A DNA stretch of 64,000 nucleotides from Isoetes taiwanensis (GCA_021234155.1 JAJEKV010000019.1:19529359-19593358), one strand, 5' to 3'; numbered from the stretch's first letter, positions 34,951-47,849 are shown. Numbers and translations: made by a program. The notes: generated from the sequence alone by a model not told the origin.

Positions 34951-36219
34951 ATGACAAGGGGCCATTTATTATTCTAGGGTTTAGCGTACGTGTATATTGT
35001 TGTGGTTTGTCAGGGCATCTTGGTTCGGGAAACTTTTACGAACTAAAAGAATTATGTTTTTTTTGGAACTTGCTAGAATTTTTACTAATTAAAGGAAAAT
35101 TTCTTATGTTTGTTTTGGAACTTGCTGCAGGTAGATGTTGCATATGACTGTCACTACTCTTAAATAACTAGGCATGCCACGTAGATGACTAGGTATGCCA
35201 TGTATGTTGATGGCATGGCTCTCCTATAAAGCCATAGTCATGCATTATAGTTCATCTAGTTTATTCATAGTCTAGCTATATCGCTATATCATGTATCTCT
35301 TTCCTTCTAGCATATATGTATGCAGGGATTCCTCATACACGGATTCCTTATAGTACCAGAAGATGCATGATGAAATGAGTGCAGGAGTGTAGCAGGTGGG
35401 GTCAGAGCATGGTACTGGGTCTGATCAGAGGGATTAGCATCATTTTCCTTACATTGTGCAAGAATTCCTTACATGGAGCATTCACATGAAAGAAAATTCT
35501 TGAAGCAGCGTGAGCCCGTCACAGCAGGCTTCAACGTGGCTTCAAGCTCGTCCATCGCCATGTTGAACACATTACGCGGATTTGGTGTCTAGGTTTAAGG
35601 CATGGCTGCAACACGTGGCTGCAAATTGGCTTTTTTTGCAGCCATGTTTTATTCACATGGGCACAAATCGGTCACCTGGGCTGTTGCCGAGCTCGCTTCA
35701 CACCCTTTCTCCATCTCACCCATGTGCAATGTACCGATCCATCTCAAGTAACATCTCGATCCATTTGCATGCACCATGGTTGATCTGAACCCAATCTCTC
35801 TTGAGCTCTTAGATAAAGAACCTATTGAAATAGTACCGTCAACACAAATGGATGTCTCCAAGGAGCTCAATCAAGGATGAATCCAATGCCGAGGAAGGAA
35901 ATCAGGTTCTGAATTCTCAAAATATGGTGAAGCAATAGCTATGGCACCAAAATTCTATTTGGTGCTCGTGGGAAGTGTATGCATAATGCGGTGGAGAATT
36001 TCCCGTCCAAAATGATTTTTCTGCTCAATCGAAATATAGCACAGGATATACTACTGCATCAAAACGGGCGATAAGGATTTATCTGGATTCATATCTATCT
36101 AACATATATATGTTCTATGTTTGTCCTAATTCAATCCTAACACTCCATCCATCCGAGATCCTACGCTCAGCGGCTTTGGGACGATCGATTTCAGATGGCT
36201 TGGGAGTTTGGTATATAGA
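34951..36219. other. Intergenic, nothing recognised
   Basis: Contains a small repeat of ACTAGGCATGCCACGTAGATG-like words (35165-35210). No open frame shows a domain. 35582-35788 (plus) and 35649-35870 (minus) are chance-length frames. Confidence 0.4.
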
Positions 36220-37070
36220 TTATATGTGTTTATCCTATGGCCCAGACGATTTGATCCCGACGGCCGGGTCCGAGATCCCACGGCCACATTGCTTTGGGAC
36301 ACATCCTACGATGCATACGGCCGGAATTATACGTAATAGATCCCCGGCAGCCCAGATTGTTCTTGCAGATCCCCATCGCCGATTCGTAGATTCGATCTAC
36401 CACGCGGGTTTACAGCACATATCCTAAGGTGCACAGGTTTTGGGAATTATATGTAATAGATCCCATGGCTCATGTTGCTTTAATTATCATCATAATGAGA
36501 GATCCTCACCCTTGATCTGGGCCCAAGATCCTACGCCCACGTTGAATGCTCATCCCTTAAGAAAAGGCTTATAAAATTTTTTATGTTGTATAGGGATTTG
36601 AACCTCGTCATTGACTCCCCAACCCCATTTTAAACTTCACATACTCAGACCACGCCAGATCCCATGGGCCCGCTGCATTGATTTGATCCCTGATCGTTTC
36701 ACCCCAGATCCTACTCGGCCACGCTGTTTTGGGACACATCCTACTGCACATGGCTTTGGGAATTATATGTACAGATCCTCGCGTCCATTGTTCTTGGATT
36801 CTCATCGCTTCATCCGTGATCTTACTTACCACGGGTTTGGCACATATCCTAAGATGCACATGGCTTTGAGAATTATATACAGATCCTATGGCTCATGTTG
36901 TTTTAATTATATGAGATCCTCTAATCTCTGATCGGGTCCAAGATCCTACGGCCCACATTGAATGCTCATCCCTTAAGAAAAGGCTTTTAAAATTTTTATG
37001 TTGTATAGGGAATTTAAACCCTAGTCATTGAGCTCCCAACCCCCCATTTTAACCACTAGACCAAGCATTA
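36220..37070 (-). repeat. Direct duplication (period 416 bp) of a repeat with tRNA-like Pol III boxes
   Basis: Two units share GAATGCTCATCCCTTAAGAA (36544 and 36960), TTTGGGACACATCCTAC, AATTATATGTA and CCATGGCTCATGTTG-like blocks. At the upper end of unit 2 the minus strand reads CTTGGTCTAGTGGTTAAAA, a box-A-like sequence, followed by GGGTTTAAATTCCC. Unit 1 has the better box B, GAGGTTCAAATCCC (consensus GGTTCGANTCC). This is the layout of a tRNA-derived SINE head on the minus strand. No 3' tail or target duplication was defined. Related words such as GATCCTACGGCC recur several times inside each unit. Confidence 0.6.
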
Positions 37071-37134
37071 ATTCCATGAATATTTTATATTTCAAATATA
37101 CTTAAGGGTAACATTCTAATTAAGATAAAATAGA

Positions 37135-37860
37135 GTATACCCTAGCTAGTTCAAAAGAGAGTTCTAGAATGTTCTCGAAGGCTCTAGAAAATTTAGAATC
37201 TTCTAGAAAGTTCCAAAATATTCTAGAAAATGAACATAAGAGAATCTCGAGGGAATTCTAGTAAAATTCCTTCCAGTAAAGTTCCAAAATTGTTCTAATA
37301 AGTTCTGTAGAATGTTCTAAAATGTAGGAATCTATGGAATGTAAGAGAATCTAGGAAATACTTCCAAAGTTCTAGGATATTTTGAAAGTCTCGTAATGTT
37401 CCGTAAAGTCTTAGAATATTCTTTAAAAAGTTCTAGAATGTAAAGGAATCCAGGAGAATCTAATCTAATCTAAGAACATCTCTCATAAATGTAAGAGAAT
37501 CTAGACAATATTTACAAACCTAAGGGAATCTCTTAAAATCTAGAGGATGTGGCAACTATAAAATCTAAGGAATCTACTAAGAAAATGTTGATGAAATCTT
37601 GGAGGTCAGGAATCTTTATAGAATCTCTTGAATCTCATATAATGTAAGGAACCTAGGCAACTTTACAAAATCTAAAGGGATCTAAGGAATCTAAGGGGAT
37701 CTAAGGGGATCTTCATAGAATCTTGAAGAATCTACAGAAATCTAATGGAATCTAGAGGAATCTCCACGAAACCTCCAAGAGAACCTTGGTAGAATCTTAG
37801 AGAATCTATGAATTTAGAGTATTCTGAAGAGATTGTTTAGAATGTAGGGCACGACAAGAA
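37135..37860. repeat. 700-bp low-complexity tract of TTCTAGAA / GGAATCTA words
   Basis: The first 300 bases are dominated by TTCTAGAA, TTCTCGAA and TTCCAAAAT-like words, that is NTTCNNGAAN pairs. The rest is dominated by AATCTAAGG, GAATCTAGAGGAATCT and AAGGGGATCT. There is no open frame and no fixed period. It looks like a degenerate short-unit satellite. The first part resembles heat-shock-element arrays by sequence only. Confidence 0.75.
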
Positions 37861-38715
37861 CTTGCAGCATAGGAACATGCTAAAACTCGAACATGCACCG
37901 TAGGATGCATTAAATTTCTTGTTTATATGTGTAGATATATTTTATTTCCTTATGGCTTATATTGCCTTATACCACCTATTCTTTATGGCAAAGTAACCTA
38001 ACCTACCTCTAGTAATAATTATTGCTACCTCTAATAATTATTAATCAAGAAAAAGTGGACGAAAGTCGAAAAGGCCAATTTAAAAAAAAAAAAGAAAAAA
38101 AGAAAAACATGATCGTATCTACTGTTTACTCGTCATTATGCCCATTGTGAGAATTGGATCTCGGCCGCCAAAGGATGCTATGAGTTTAAGTATGAGAATT
38201 TTGGCGCTGTACCAAAGATCGCATCATGGCCTTCATTCACCCGTATTAGTTTGATTCCGTTTCATCACCTAATCATTCTCCGCCAAATGGCTTCAACATA
38301 TGCTTAAACTTGAAGCTTCGCATTCACATATCAAGGTTAGTTTTGTCAATTGCATGCTTTTACAGACATTATTTTACTTGAACTAGAACACTATCCAATT
38401 AATAGCACATGCCAGATAGAAAATTTTCTAGATTTTAAATGTCGGGCTAGCAAATGTGGATTTTTTTCTTCATTTCCATGTCAGCTCCACGTCGAGTTTA
38501 TCTCAGAAACGAGCTTCTAATTTGTCTCGCGAAAATACGTGAGAAGCTTCTTGATTGTTGAGTGGAATGCAACCTGTGCACTAAGGGAAATTAAGAAATG
38601 GACAATTTGCAGCAGTAAAGAAACTTGAGCCAACAAGGCAAAGAGTATAAAAGCACTCCTAAGGGCCGGGTTTCGCGATTGGTTCCGTCCAAGATTTTGC
38701 CGTGCTTGAGATTTC
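37861..38715. other. Intergenic, A-rich run at 38080-38108
   Basis: No gene recognised. The A/G run AAAAAAAAAAAAGAAAAAAAGAAAAA may mark the 3' end of an old retroposon reading plus, but no body was identified. Confidence 0.35.
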
Positions 38716-39760
38716 CTCTTATATTCATTCTTCTATTCTCCTTCAAAATGTGCAGTAGTAGAAGATCTGGTTCTGATCCGCTTTCATCCTCTTTGTTTTC
38801 CGCCAATATGCCAAAAGTTCCGAAGAGCAAAAGAAGCCGCTGCATGGCCACGTAAATTACATCGAGACAATCCACCTTGAATTGGAGAATTGATAAAGAA
38901 GAGCATGGAAACACAGGTTGAACACGTAGGGACTAGTAAAAAACAGGGAGACCAATGGAAATAGCATTGGAAGCTGACATGGAATTGGTTGGAGCATGAT
39001 GAAGAGAAGGAATTGATCTTTTGTACTCTTTGTAAAGCAAATCATAGAGCAAGGAATGCATTTGCTCGATTTGGCTCGAAGAATTTCAAAACATCTAATC
39101 TTCAGAGGAGCACAAAGAGTCATTCTACCTTGATGAAGTTAGGAATGAAAAGCAAAAATCTATTGAGGTTGCAACGACAAAGCATCGAGAGGAAGCTGAA
39201 CAAGGTAAGCATTGTTTATTATTCTTATTCTAATAATTATTCAAATCATTTGAATTTTAAACAATCTAGTCCTTTTTCTTATTCTTGTAATAGTTTATTC
39301 TAATGATCATGTGCACTTTAGGTGTGATTGCATTAATGCGAGCAGCTTATTATATTGCAAAAGGTTTTGCTCCATTAAGACGATTTCCAGAGATAATCGA
39401 ATTGCAGAGACTTAATGGGCTTACTTTACCACAATTGTACAATGATGATAATGTGGCCGTTTTATCTCATCGATTAATGAGGTTAGTATCTTGGTTACTT
39501 TAGGGAATAGATAAATTTGATCAAATCTATATAAAAATTTAGATACTTATATTAGGTGCTTATGGAGAGCATCCTTGAGAAGGTTAGACAAAGCCCATTT
39601 TTTGGAATTATGGTTGACGAATCTACGGATATAAGGTATATTTTCTTTTCTATTTCTTTTTCTTTTCTGAGGCTCTTACCTTGTTTTAATTGTGCTGCCG
39701 TAAAAAAGCACTCATTTTCTATGTCACTTATATTCTGATAGCTCGTGAAGACCAGTTATA
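38716..39760 (+). pseudogene. hAT-like transposase remnant of the ZNF862/KIAA1586 type
   Basis: The hAT family cuts and pastes DNA transposons; this branch also gave rise to host proteins. Bases 38970-39110 encode KLTWNWLEHDEEKELIFCTLCKAN and then FGSKNFKTSNLQRSTKSHS, a TTF/BED-like zinc finger (CTLC, then HS), read here as KLTWNWLEHDEE plus KELIFCTLCKAN. A one-base shift follows, then DEVRNEKQKSIEVATTKHREEAEQ. A GT-AG intron (39207-39322) joins this to GVIALMRAAYYIAKGFAPL and FPEIIELQRLNGL. After a second likely intron come ESILEKVRQSPFFGIMVDES and TDI, the first catalytic block (D-x-S-T-D) of the family. Beyond 39760 only scattered fragments appear, so the catalytic C-terminus is lost. The domain order supports the call; the subfamily is less sure. 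Confidence 0.6.
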
Positions 39761-41779
39761 TGGCATTTTGTATTGATTCTTCCGTATCTTAGTGCATTTT
39801 AGTTGCATTATGTAAGCACTTTGAAAGGGTGAGTTCTAAACATGCAACGTTTTGTGGTTTCGATCAGATGGTTGTAATTACAATGGGCCGAGTAGAAGTG
39901 AGTTGGAGTTCATTTGAAGGCTCTTAATCCTTTCATCAATCCACAGCTACTCATTGTAAACTTATGTGTTGAAGATGCTTTTTAAGGATGATTTGTGCAG
40001 ATCTTTGCTTTCGGAAGCATAAATTGCTGCAACAAAGTAGCATTTTCTCATAGCTCAAACAGTATACCACTGTGCACTTGAGCGGAATTGGATTATAGTG
40101 GAGTTAAGGTTGCAGCAAATACAAGGCACCGTGGTTGTTTCGTCAAGGTGTAATACAGCAAAACTTTGTGAGTGTTTAGAGACTGCTTGGAATTGTTAAG
40201 CAGAAAAAGTACATGGACTTCAAGAATATCTATGTTCTACATTTTCTTGCGACATTCTCACTTCCAATGAATGCGAGTTAAGTCACACCTCTCAAGCCAA
40301 AGTAGTGGATCACCTGCAAACTTTTATGCAAGAGACAATAGCTAGTATTCAACAACAACATTATATTTGACTTGAATAGCTTTCTTCTTGGATAACAGAT
40401 CATACCCTTTGGATACTAGATGGAGTACTTCAAAGAATGGTCTTCACAAATTGAGGGCTTCAACAAAAGTTCTAAATATGAAGTAGAGAGGCGGAATTGA
40501 TAAGGTCGTGCTTGATGGTTCAGGATTTGAGTGAAGGCCTTAGGTTACAAAGAATCTTTTGCACAAGTCTTATTGGAAGGGATTAGGAAGCTGATGGAGG
40601 AGTCTCTGAGTGACAGTATACTTTCAAATATACCCATCATCTTTTTCCAAAGTGAAGCAAAGAGGGCTATCTAAGCAAAAAGAGTTGCAGGAGTTCAAAA
40701 GTTGTATTTCATTAAAGTGGGTCTCATTCCATTCTATACTTTTTTTTGGAACCATGTTATTTACATGAAAAGGACGGAAACTTTTTGTAAAACCGCATTA
40801 TTAAGCTTTAGAATATGCTTGCTTTTCCTCGTGGTGAAAAATGTTAAGGAAAATTACATGGTCTATATTTTTCTGCTAGCGCAGTCGAGAAGATAAAGAG
40901 CACAACTAAAACCAATGGTAACAAGTATCCCTCCCTGTGAACTAAAGTGTTGACTGTCAATTTTTTATTCATAAAAATTTCCCATTGATTGTATTTACAA
41001 TGGTCAAGATACCATGATGGTCGGGTTGGACATGTGCCATTACATCATCTTCAGACACATACCACCTACCGAACAAAGATGCGTGGGTAAGACTAAGTGC
41101 CCTAAGCCACAAGAGCAACTTGAAGAGAGTAGCCCCCACCAATGCATGTCACTTAACCTCATTCCTCTTTGTCAATTTTTTGAAGAACTACAAACTTTCA
41201 AACTCCAAGCCAAAAGAAAAATACAAAATGCGTAAGTGTGAATAAAGTCTCAGAGGATAATCATGATCCAATCGAGTAGAACCACCAGCCTCTATGCATA
41301 AGACGTTACACCAAATAGGACTCAAATATCAACCGCTTGGTAGGAGCAAGCTAAGAACAATGGTATGCCTTAGAGATTCTAGCTTCAGGCGGCCCCGAGG
41401 ACAACCGCAGGAGGAATATCCAACTCTCGAAGATACACAGCCTTCAAGGCTCCAGATGGACTACAACAACCATCCCGATGCTAAATGAATGTTTAGTCTC
41501 AAGAATCCTTATTCCCAAGTATCCTGATAAATAGCCGGCACGTTGACTCGTCGCGGTCACATGAAAAGAGCAACCAAGACCAAACAGCCGGAGATGAACA
41601 CATAAAGAAACAATGCTCAATGGTCTGGCCCCTTTTGTCAATGGATGGTCTTTCCATGTCTCCGGGACCATGCCTTTCTATTCTCATGATCCAGACGAAA
41701 GGCAAAACTGCTAATGCAAGTGTGACGACATATTAAATCAAGAAGACAACCAGCCAAGTGGCCATTTCTCGGCTAGGTG
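39761..41779. other. Decayed continuation, no intact gene
   Basis: Fragments such as KHFERVSSKHATFCGF (about 39815-39860, plus) may continue the hAT-like protein. Stops are then dense. 41014-41235 and 41294-41488 (plus) are short frames without motifs. Confidence 0.35.
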
Positions 41780-42260
41780 AAATTGAGGGCCTTCGACTCA
41801 AGGAAATGAAAGGCCCCAAGGCCCCTTCCTCAGGGCCTTTCTCAAACGTAGTCGAAATAACTAGAACCCCCCCAAAAAGGAACTTTTTCCCTTTTTAAGT
41901 AGAAAGTTTTGAGGGCCTTTTCTCACCTGTGAGTCGAAAGGCCCTCTAAGAGCCTTTCTGACTCATGAAATGAAATGTAGCTTAGAGCCCAAAATAAAAC
42001 TTTCTTTTTCCCTTTTAAGTAGGAAAAAGGTTTGAGAGGCCTCTTCGACTCGCGAGTCGAAAGGCCCTCAAGGCTCCCTCTCTGATGGCCTTTCTCGTGG
42101 GTGCTGCAGTCAGAGTGAAAACCTAAAATTGAATCTCGACTCGCGAAATGAAAAGGTAGCGCCTGTGAGTGAAAACGCTAGTGCCTGAGGGCCTTTCTAA
42201 TTCTCGCAGTCGAGAAAGGTCAACTCGTGAAAGTGAAAAAATGTCTCAGGGCCAATCTAA
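41780..42260. repeat. Degenerate tandem repeat with perfect palindrome TTCGACTCGCGAGTCGAA
   Basis: Four or five units combine GAGGGCCTTTCTC, an AAGTAGGAAAAAGG-like stretch, CGACTCGCGAGTCGAAAGGC and TGAAATGAAA. Bases 42044-42061 are an exact 18-bp palindrome. Other units carry partial versions (CACCTGTGAGTCGAAAGGCC, CTCGCAGTCGAGAAAGG). The frames across it are not gene-like. Confidence 0.7.
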
Positions 42261-44289
42261 CAAGTGTGGCAAACCTACTCTGCCTTGCTGTAAATATAGT
42301 TTCTATTCCAATTTTTATGAAGCACAAATCACACTAATTGGACCATATTCTATGTATTTTCTATGCATTTCCATGCACAATTATATCCTATGTATTTTCT
42401 ATGTATACATATACAAAATGAATGAAATCAAAAAAATGACTTAAATAAATAGAATACTTAGACAATACAATATGAGCTAAAAATAATATAGACATTATAA
42501 TATCCCCATTGGGTTGATAAATATCCTACTGATGCCCTCGCTCGCTTGAAAAATGGATTTAATAATAAGACGAGCTAAACAATATAATATGATCTAAAAT
42601 AAATATATAAATATATAAGTACAGAATTTATTTCCCATTAGAATTTATATTTAACATTTCAACTATACCTATACTTATACCCTAACCATACCTATACGCT
42701 ACCCTCACTTTGTTACGTACACTCTATATTCGATTTTTCTCCCACCCATGCTTAAACTTAAATTTGAAATTTGGGTGGGGCGGGGGATTTGGTACATTGT
42801 ACCTTTGAAAAAAGAAGAGATTTCAGGACATATGTCACCGGCCGAGATGATTTGGCATACACAACCCCAAAATCGCGGGCTATGGAGGAATGCCCAAAAT
42901 CCTCGCTATGGCATCAAGCTCTAATCCCGCTTTGCCGCTCTAGCTCTAATCCTCGCTCGCTCTAATCCTCGCTTCCCGTGAGTGCCGCGTAAATCGGCCG
43001 AATCTAGCTAATAGCTCAAGCGGCGCGGCATGGCAGAGAAGCGGCGCTACTCGGAGGCATAACCATACCCAATCGTGGGAATAAAACAAGGACAATCGTG
43101 GAAATAATAAGGACAATCGTGGAAATAAGCAAAGAATGTACGGAACAATGTTTGATTATGCCAAAACATCATGCCGGATGCGGGTGATGTAGCACGCACT
43201 GGGTTGTTAAGGCTCGAGATACCGAAATGCCGGAGCTTGGGAAGACTCGGGAGATGTCGGGGTAATGCTTCCGTGTGCCTTTAACCTCCCCGCTTGATGG
43301 ATTATGGGAGGGAAGGGTATGAACATATGCATGGTGGCCGAAAAGAATTACTACACTGCACGCCAACTTGAACATGCAGGTAAAGACTACCGGATTTGAG
43401 CATAAATGTTCTGTAGCTTCAAGTGGCAAAACCGAGGGCATAAACGTAGCCGTAGGCCCCGCTCTTGAACTGCTTGGCCGCCATAGCTGTCCTTGAAGTC
43501 TTGTATGTGAGCCGGATCTACCGTCAGCCTCCCAAGATAATGATTGTTGCTTCCTCGTAAAAAGGCATAGCTTGCTCTGCGGTGGAGGTGTCGCGGTGCA
43601 TGTGCGTGATCTTCGATGTTCCGGAAAGCATAAATACTACTTGTCGATTCAAAGCTTCTTCTCCGCCACATGCCTGGACGCATAAAACACAAATCATCAA
43701 TAGGAAGCACAAAACTCTATTTCCGGTCCGGGCAGTGTTCAAAGATAATCTTATCAAAAGCTCTTAGATTTGCCCACGATTCAAGCAAGAGAAGCATCTA
43801 ATGGAGGTCGAAGAATCTTGAATGGTTGCCTGACCGGCCAGGAAGAATGGAAGAACCGGTACCGCGAAATAAATGAAGTAAAACGAAGTAAGTATTTCCA
43901 ACCCGATGTTTTTCTCGTAAGAATGAAGTAAGGAACCTTAACTCGCCGCTTTCATGCCGGGGTGTAAGAAGACAGAAATGCAAGCATGGACAAATATATG
44001 AGATGCCAAAGGCACAAGTAAGCGTGTGTTTAGCTACCAAAGGGCTTCAAAGCCACTTATATGTTATTTCAAGAAAGAATATTTGTGCCCGCTTCTTTAC
44101 CTTGGTCATCCTCACCATGGGCCTTCTCTCACCAAGGCTTGGGGAGCACAAAATATAAATCGTATTCCATTCTGTACAAAACTTCTTAAGTATATATATA
44201 TTGTGTAAATTGTTTAATTATTTATCGCCCTGCCTAATTAATTAGTTAATTAATTATATTATTTAAGTTGTCTAATTAATCTTTTTATT
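42261..44289. other. Intergenic, AT-rich then mixed; no gene
   Basis: 42470-42760 is very AT-rich. 42890-42975 repeats CTCTAATCCTCGCT three to four times. 43070-43130 repeats GGACAATCGTGGAAATAA about three times. Frames at 43387-43710 and 43524-43757 (minus) overlap in different frames and show no domain. Confidence 0.45.
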
Positions 44290-44612
44290 TTTCGTAATAT
44301 CCCACCCCTTTTTGCCCTCTTTGCCCTACCCATACCCCTTTCCCTAACTAACTCCACCCCCTTTGCTCCCCTACCCATATACTCCCCTTTGCCCCTACTC
44401 CATACTCTTATAACCCCTTTGCCCTTTGCTCTCCCTTTTGCCCCTACTCCCTTCCCCATGCCTAACTTCCCCTTTGCCCTTCCCCCTCCTCCCTTCCCTC
44501 CCTCCCATTTGCTCGCCCCTCGTTGCCTCCTCGTACTCCTTTTGCCTTCCCTCCCTCCCTCCTATCTCCCCGCCTCTTCCTACCTTCTTCTCCACCACCC
44601 CTTCATACTAAT
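44290..44612 (+). repeat. Pyrimidine tract (CCCCTTTGCCC / CCTCCCT units)
   Basis: Over 300 bases of almost pure C/T on the plus strand with irregular CCCCTTTGCCCCTACTCC and CCTTCCCTCCCTCC units. Apparent frames (44389-44742 plus, 44259-44598 minus) encode only P/L/S or G/K/R low-complexity peptides. Confidence 0.8.
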
Positions 44613-47600
44613 TGTCATATTCTTATTTTATCAAGAAAAATCTACAATGATCCAATGGCAACTACTTTTTTCTCCCATGAGTCCCATTTTCGCGATGAGT
44701 CCCCAAATTTCTAGATTTGACCCACTTTTAATTAAATGCTAATTTCTCTCAATGGAATGCACCAAGAAGCAGTATGGAATTATGGTGAGAGGAATTGCGG
44801 ACAGTCAAGATTTATGGAGGAGTTCCAAATGTGGGAAGATTCTTGCTTGTGAAGAGTGGAGAGGCTCACTTCCTGACATGTGGAGTATTATAAGTGCTCA
44901 TTCAAATTGGGTAGAGAATACCCCAAACTCAAGCATGCAGTTGCTTTTATTGGCATGGTGCAATGTAAAGAATCGCTGTAGTTGTGAGCCCGTTTCAATA
45001 TAACACTACTGAAGAATAAATTTAGGAACCAAATTTCAACACCTGACACCTTTGGATGCACTTGTTCAGATCTCATTGAGTGGACTCGATATGGAAGACT
45101 TTTAACTTTTGTCGCGAATAACTACTATCATAAATGTCAAAGTAATTATGTGCACATTTTCACGTGGATTATGACTTCTTTTATGTTAATTTGTAGCAAT
45201 TTAATAATAAAATCAATCGTTTCTTTGTGGAAAATATAAATTTATTTCTCTTAATATCCTTCTATATTTTTGAGATCTCGGCTGAAATTTTTCAGCCAAA
45301 AGTTTTATTACTAGGATAAATCCCACCAAATTTGTAGGTGCTTGGTTCATCCCTACCTGCTAGCCGAAATTTTCATTCGCTTAAAAACTTTTCCATATTA
45401 ATCGGCGTATGTGAAGCCTCGGCTTTTTTCACCAGAATGCTTATTATGTTGTTTTGCGCTGTTTTTCGCAGCTTGTTTCAAGGAATTGTCGGCGGAATTG
45501 GCCATAAGAGCTGTGCGTGCCTTGGAATAAATGGTCTCAAGTTTGTACAATGGTGGATATAATGAATTTAAAATCGAGTAAAGAGATACACGAAGGCCGC
45601 GACGAACATTTCTCTTTTCTAAATTTCCTATATTCAAGGAAGTGAGTCAATAGAGTGCAATTGGGCGCGTGTCCTTATCTCATAGAAGAGAATCTGTGCA
45701 AAGTATAAGTTTTTATATAACAACACATATGCAAATAATTTTGAATATGTGGAAGCTAGTGGTTACCCTGCTCAAATACTAGATCTATAAGGGCAATGAG
45801 TATTAGGTCGAAGGCATGGCATGTCATTTAATAATGTTTGAACCTCTTTTGTGTCTTCAAGATGAATTAATGAGATTGCTAGAAACAACTATGTTGCTTT
45901 AATGCATGCCAAGGATTGCATCGCAACATGTGAGAAAAGCTCTGAATAGATGCTAAATGAAGTGATTAGATGCAAATAATTGATGACATTTCTAGGAGGA
46001 TTATCTTTGTTGGAAAAAGGAAACTAATGGCTATAGCCAAATGAGTTTAGAATTACAAGAAATTTATCAAGGCTGTTTATGCCAAGGTCACAAGGAATAT
46101 TTCTCTTTCCCAATCTTCTTATCTTTACTCGCTACATGCTAAAAATTTTACTCCTGACTATGTATTAGTTTGAGAAGATACTGATTTGAACTTGTGCTAT
46201 TGCCTTCGTGCTAATTCTGTTCCTAAGACGCTTTTGTCACTTCCATTGTACTTGCAAATGGTCGAATAGTGGAACTTACACAATTTTAGTTTCTCAAAAC
46301 TACATTAGTGTTGGTTCATATATGATTTGTCCCTTGTCCTGAATGTTATGCAGCACCTCTTCGATGAGTGCAAGTACCGCTTCCTTGCATCCTCGCGACC
46401 TAATTCCCAAAACTACTATTATATTGGTCAGAGCATGGTTTGGCCTAAGTCCTGATCTAAAATGTTAAGTGTAGCAAGGTTCCTTCTTCTAAGTGAGTGC
46501 AATTGCCCGCGGCATGCATTAATTTTCGAGGATAGTGCGGTGGAATGTTTCCCAAGTGTAAAACATTAAGTTTTGTTTTTGGAGATAACTTTTTATTGGA
46601 GGCAAAACAATTAATACCGCTTGACATTGCACTTTTCTCCATTTGCTATAGATCTTCCGCCACCGTGGGAAGAGATATTAGGGCTAAAGATCTTAGACTT
46701 AAAGATTTGCAAAGATTCTTACAATCTTACTCACCCAGCTTGTGAAGACTTCTCTTCCTAAGTGTTTCAGAAGAAAAGTGGGATTTTCTCGAGGACCCGG
46801 CTTAATGAACAAATTACGCCAAATGCTCCTGATTTCATTTCGCAATGTCTATGTAATTATTCTTAACTTTTCCCTGCCATAAAGGAATTTCATTCATTTG
46901 TTTAATCTCCAGCTATTATCAATTGTTTTAATCTTCAATTGTACTTTGCGCTACATCTTTAAAAGAAACCAATCACCTTTTGTTTTATTTCAATTCTTTA
47001 ACCCCCTACTATTCCTTGGTCACCTGGCATACATATTAAGGAACCAATCATCTTTTGAATATAGATATTCATAGAAGTAAAAAGATCAGCTTGAATTATT
47101 AATATTTTCCATAGTATAGTTTGGTGTGTCCTTTTGATTGCCCTCAGAGGGCAACTCGTGTAATGTATGTGGGATTGATCAAATGGAAGGAGATTTAGTT
47201 AAAGTGTACATTCTCAGAATATTATGCACCTTGGATGAGTGGCTGCGTTGTTTGGGCTAGTTGTGACAGGAAATGGTAGGAGATTCATCGCAATTTACAT
47301 GGAATGGAAGGGAGATGATGTAATGTCTAGTTGGGGTAAGTAAGCAGAGGCAGCGAAAAGTTTAAATCGTAGAGGCGAAAGCGTACACGGCACATATTAC
47401 TCCTCAAGACTTGAATCGTCTTTCATTGATGATATTTGTTGTTTCTAAATGTTAATGAATTAAGCCACGCTTTATCTTGGGAGAAGCATATATGTCTCTG
47501 CTCCCGCTATGTGTTAAATTGAAAGGACATCTCTGAATTTTCAGAGGCACTATGAGTCTACCTGTGACTCCTAGGAGATGCTTATCTTCTCAAAACCCTT

Positions 47601-47849
47601 GTGTGTCGTGATTATTTTTAGAATGCCATTGGGAAATGATGAAAGCTATTTTTCGTACTATTCAAAGTAAATAGGCTTACAAAAGTACATTTTCTCAAGT
47701 AGCCAAATTTGTAGATAATTTAGAAAGGCATGGAGGTATTGTAAAATATGCCTTTAAAGTATCGATCCTAAAAGTTAAATCGAAGCTTGTTGGTGGAGTC
47801 AAACTTAACTCTACAAAGACATTAAGTAATTTCACCCTAAACGTGAATG
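44613..47849. other. Intergenic, no recognised gene
   Basis: The plus frame 44752-45003 (83 codons, CTKKQYGIMVRG start) has even composition and could be an exon remnant, but no family was recognised. 45338-45562 and 46545-46745 (plus) are also unassigned. No promoter or repeat of note was seen. Confidence 0.4.

Noticed and set aside
37010..37070. A genuine tRNA gene on the minus strand
   Set aside because: Box A and box B-like words are present but no anticodon stem or acceptor stem can be folded; it fits a tRNA-derived repeat better.
41780..42260. CRISPR-like repeat array
   Set aside because: Unit lengths vary, there are no unique spacers, and the context is a plant genome.
44389..44742. 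117-codon proline/leucine-rich frame
   Set aside because: Low-complexity product of the pyrimidine tract, with an equally open opposite strand.
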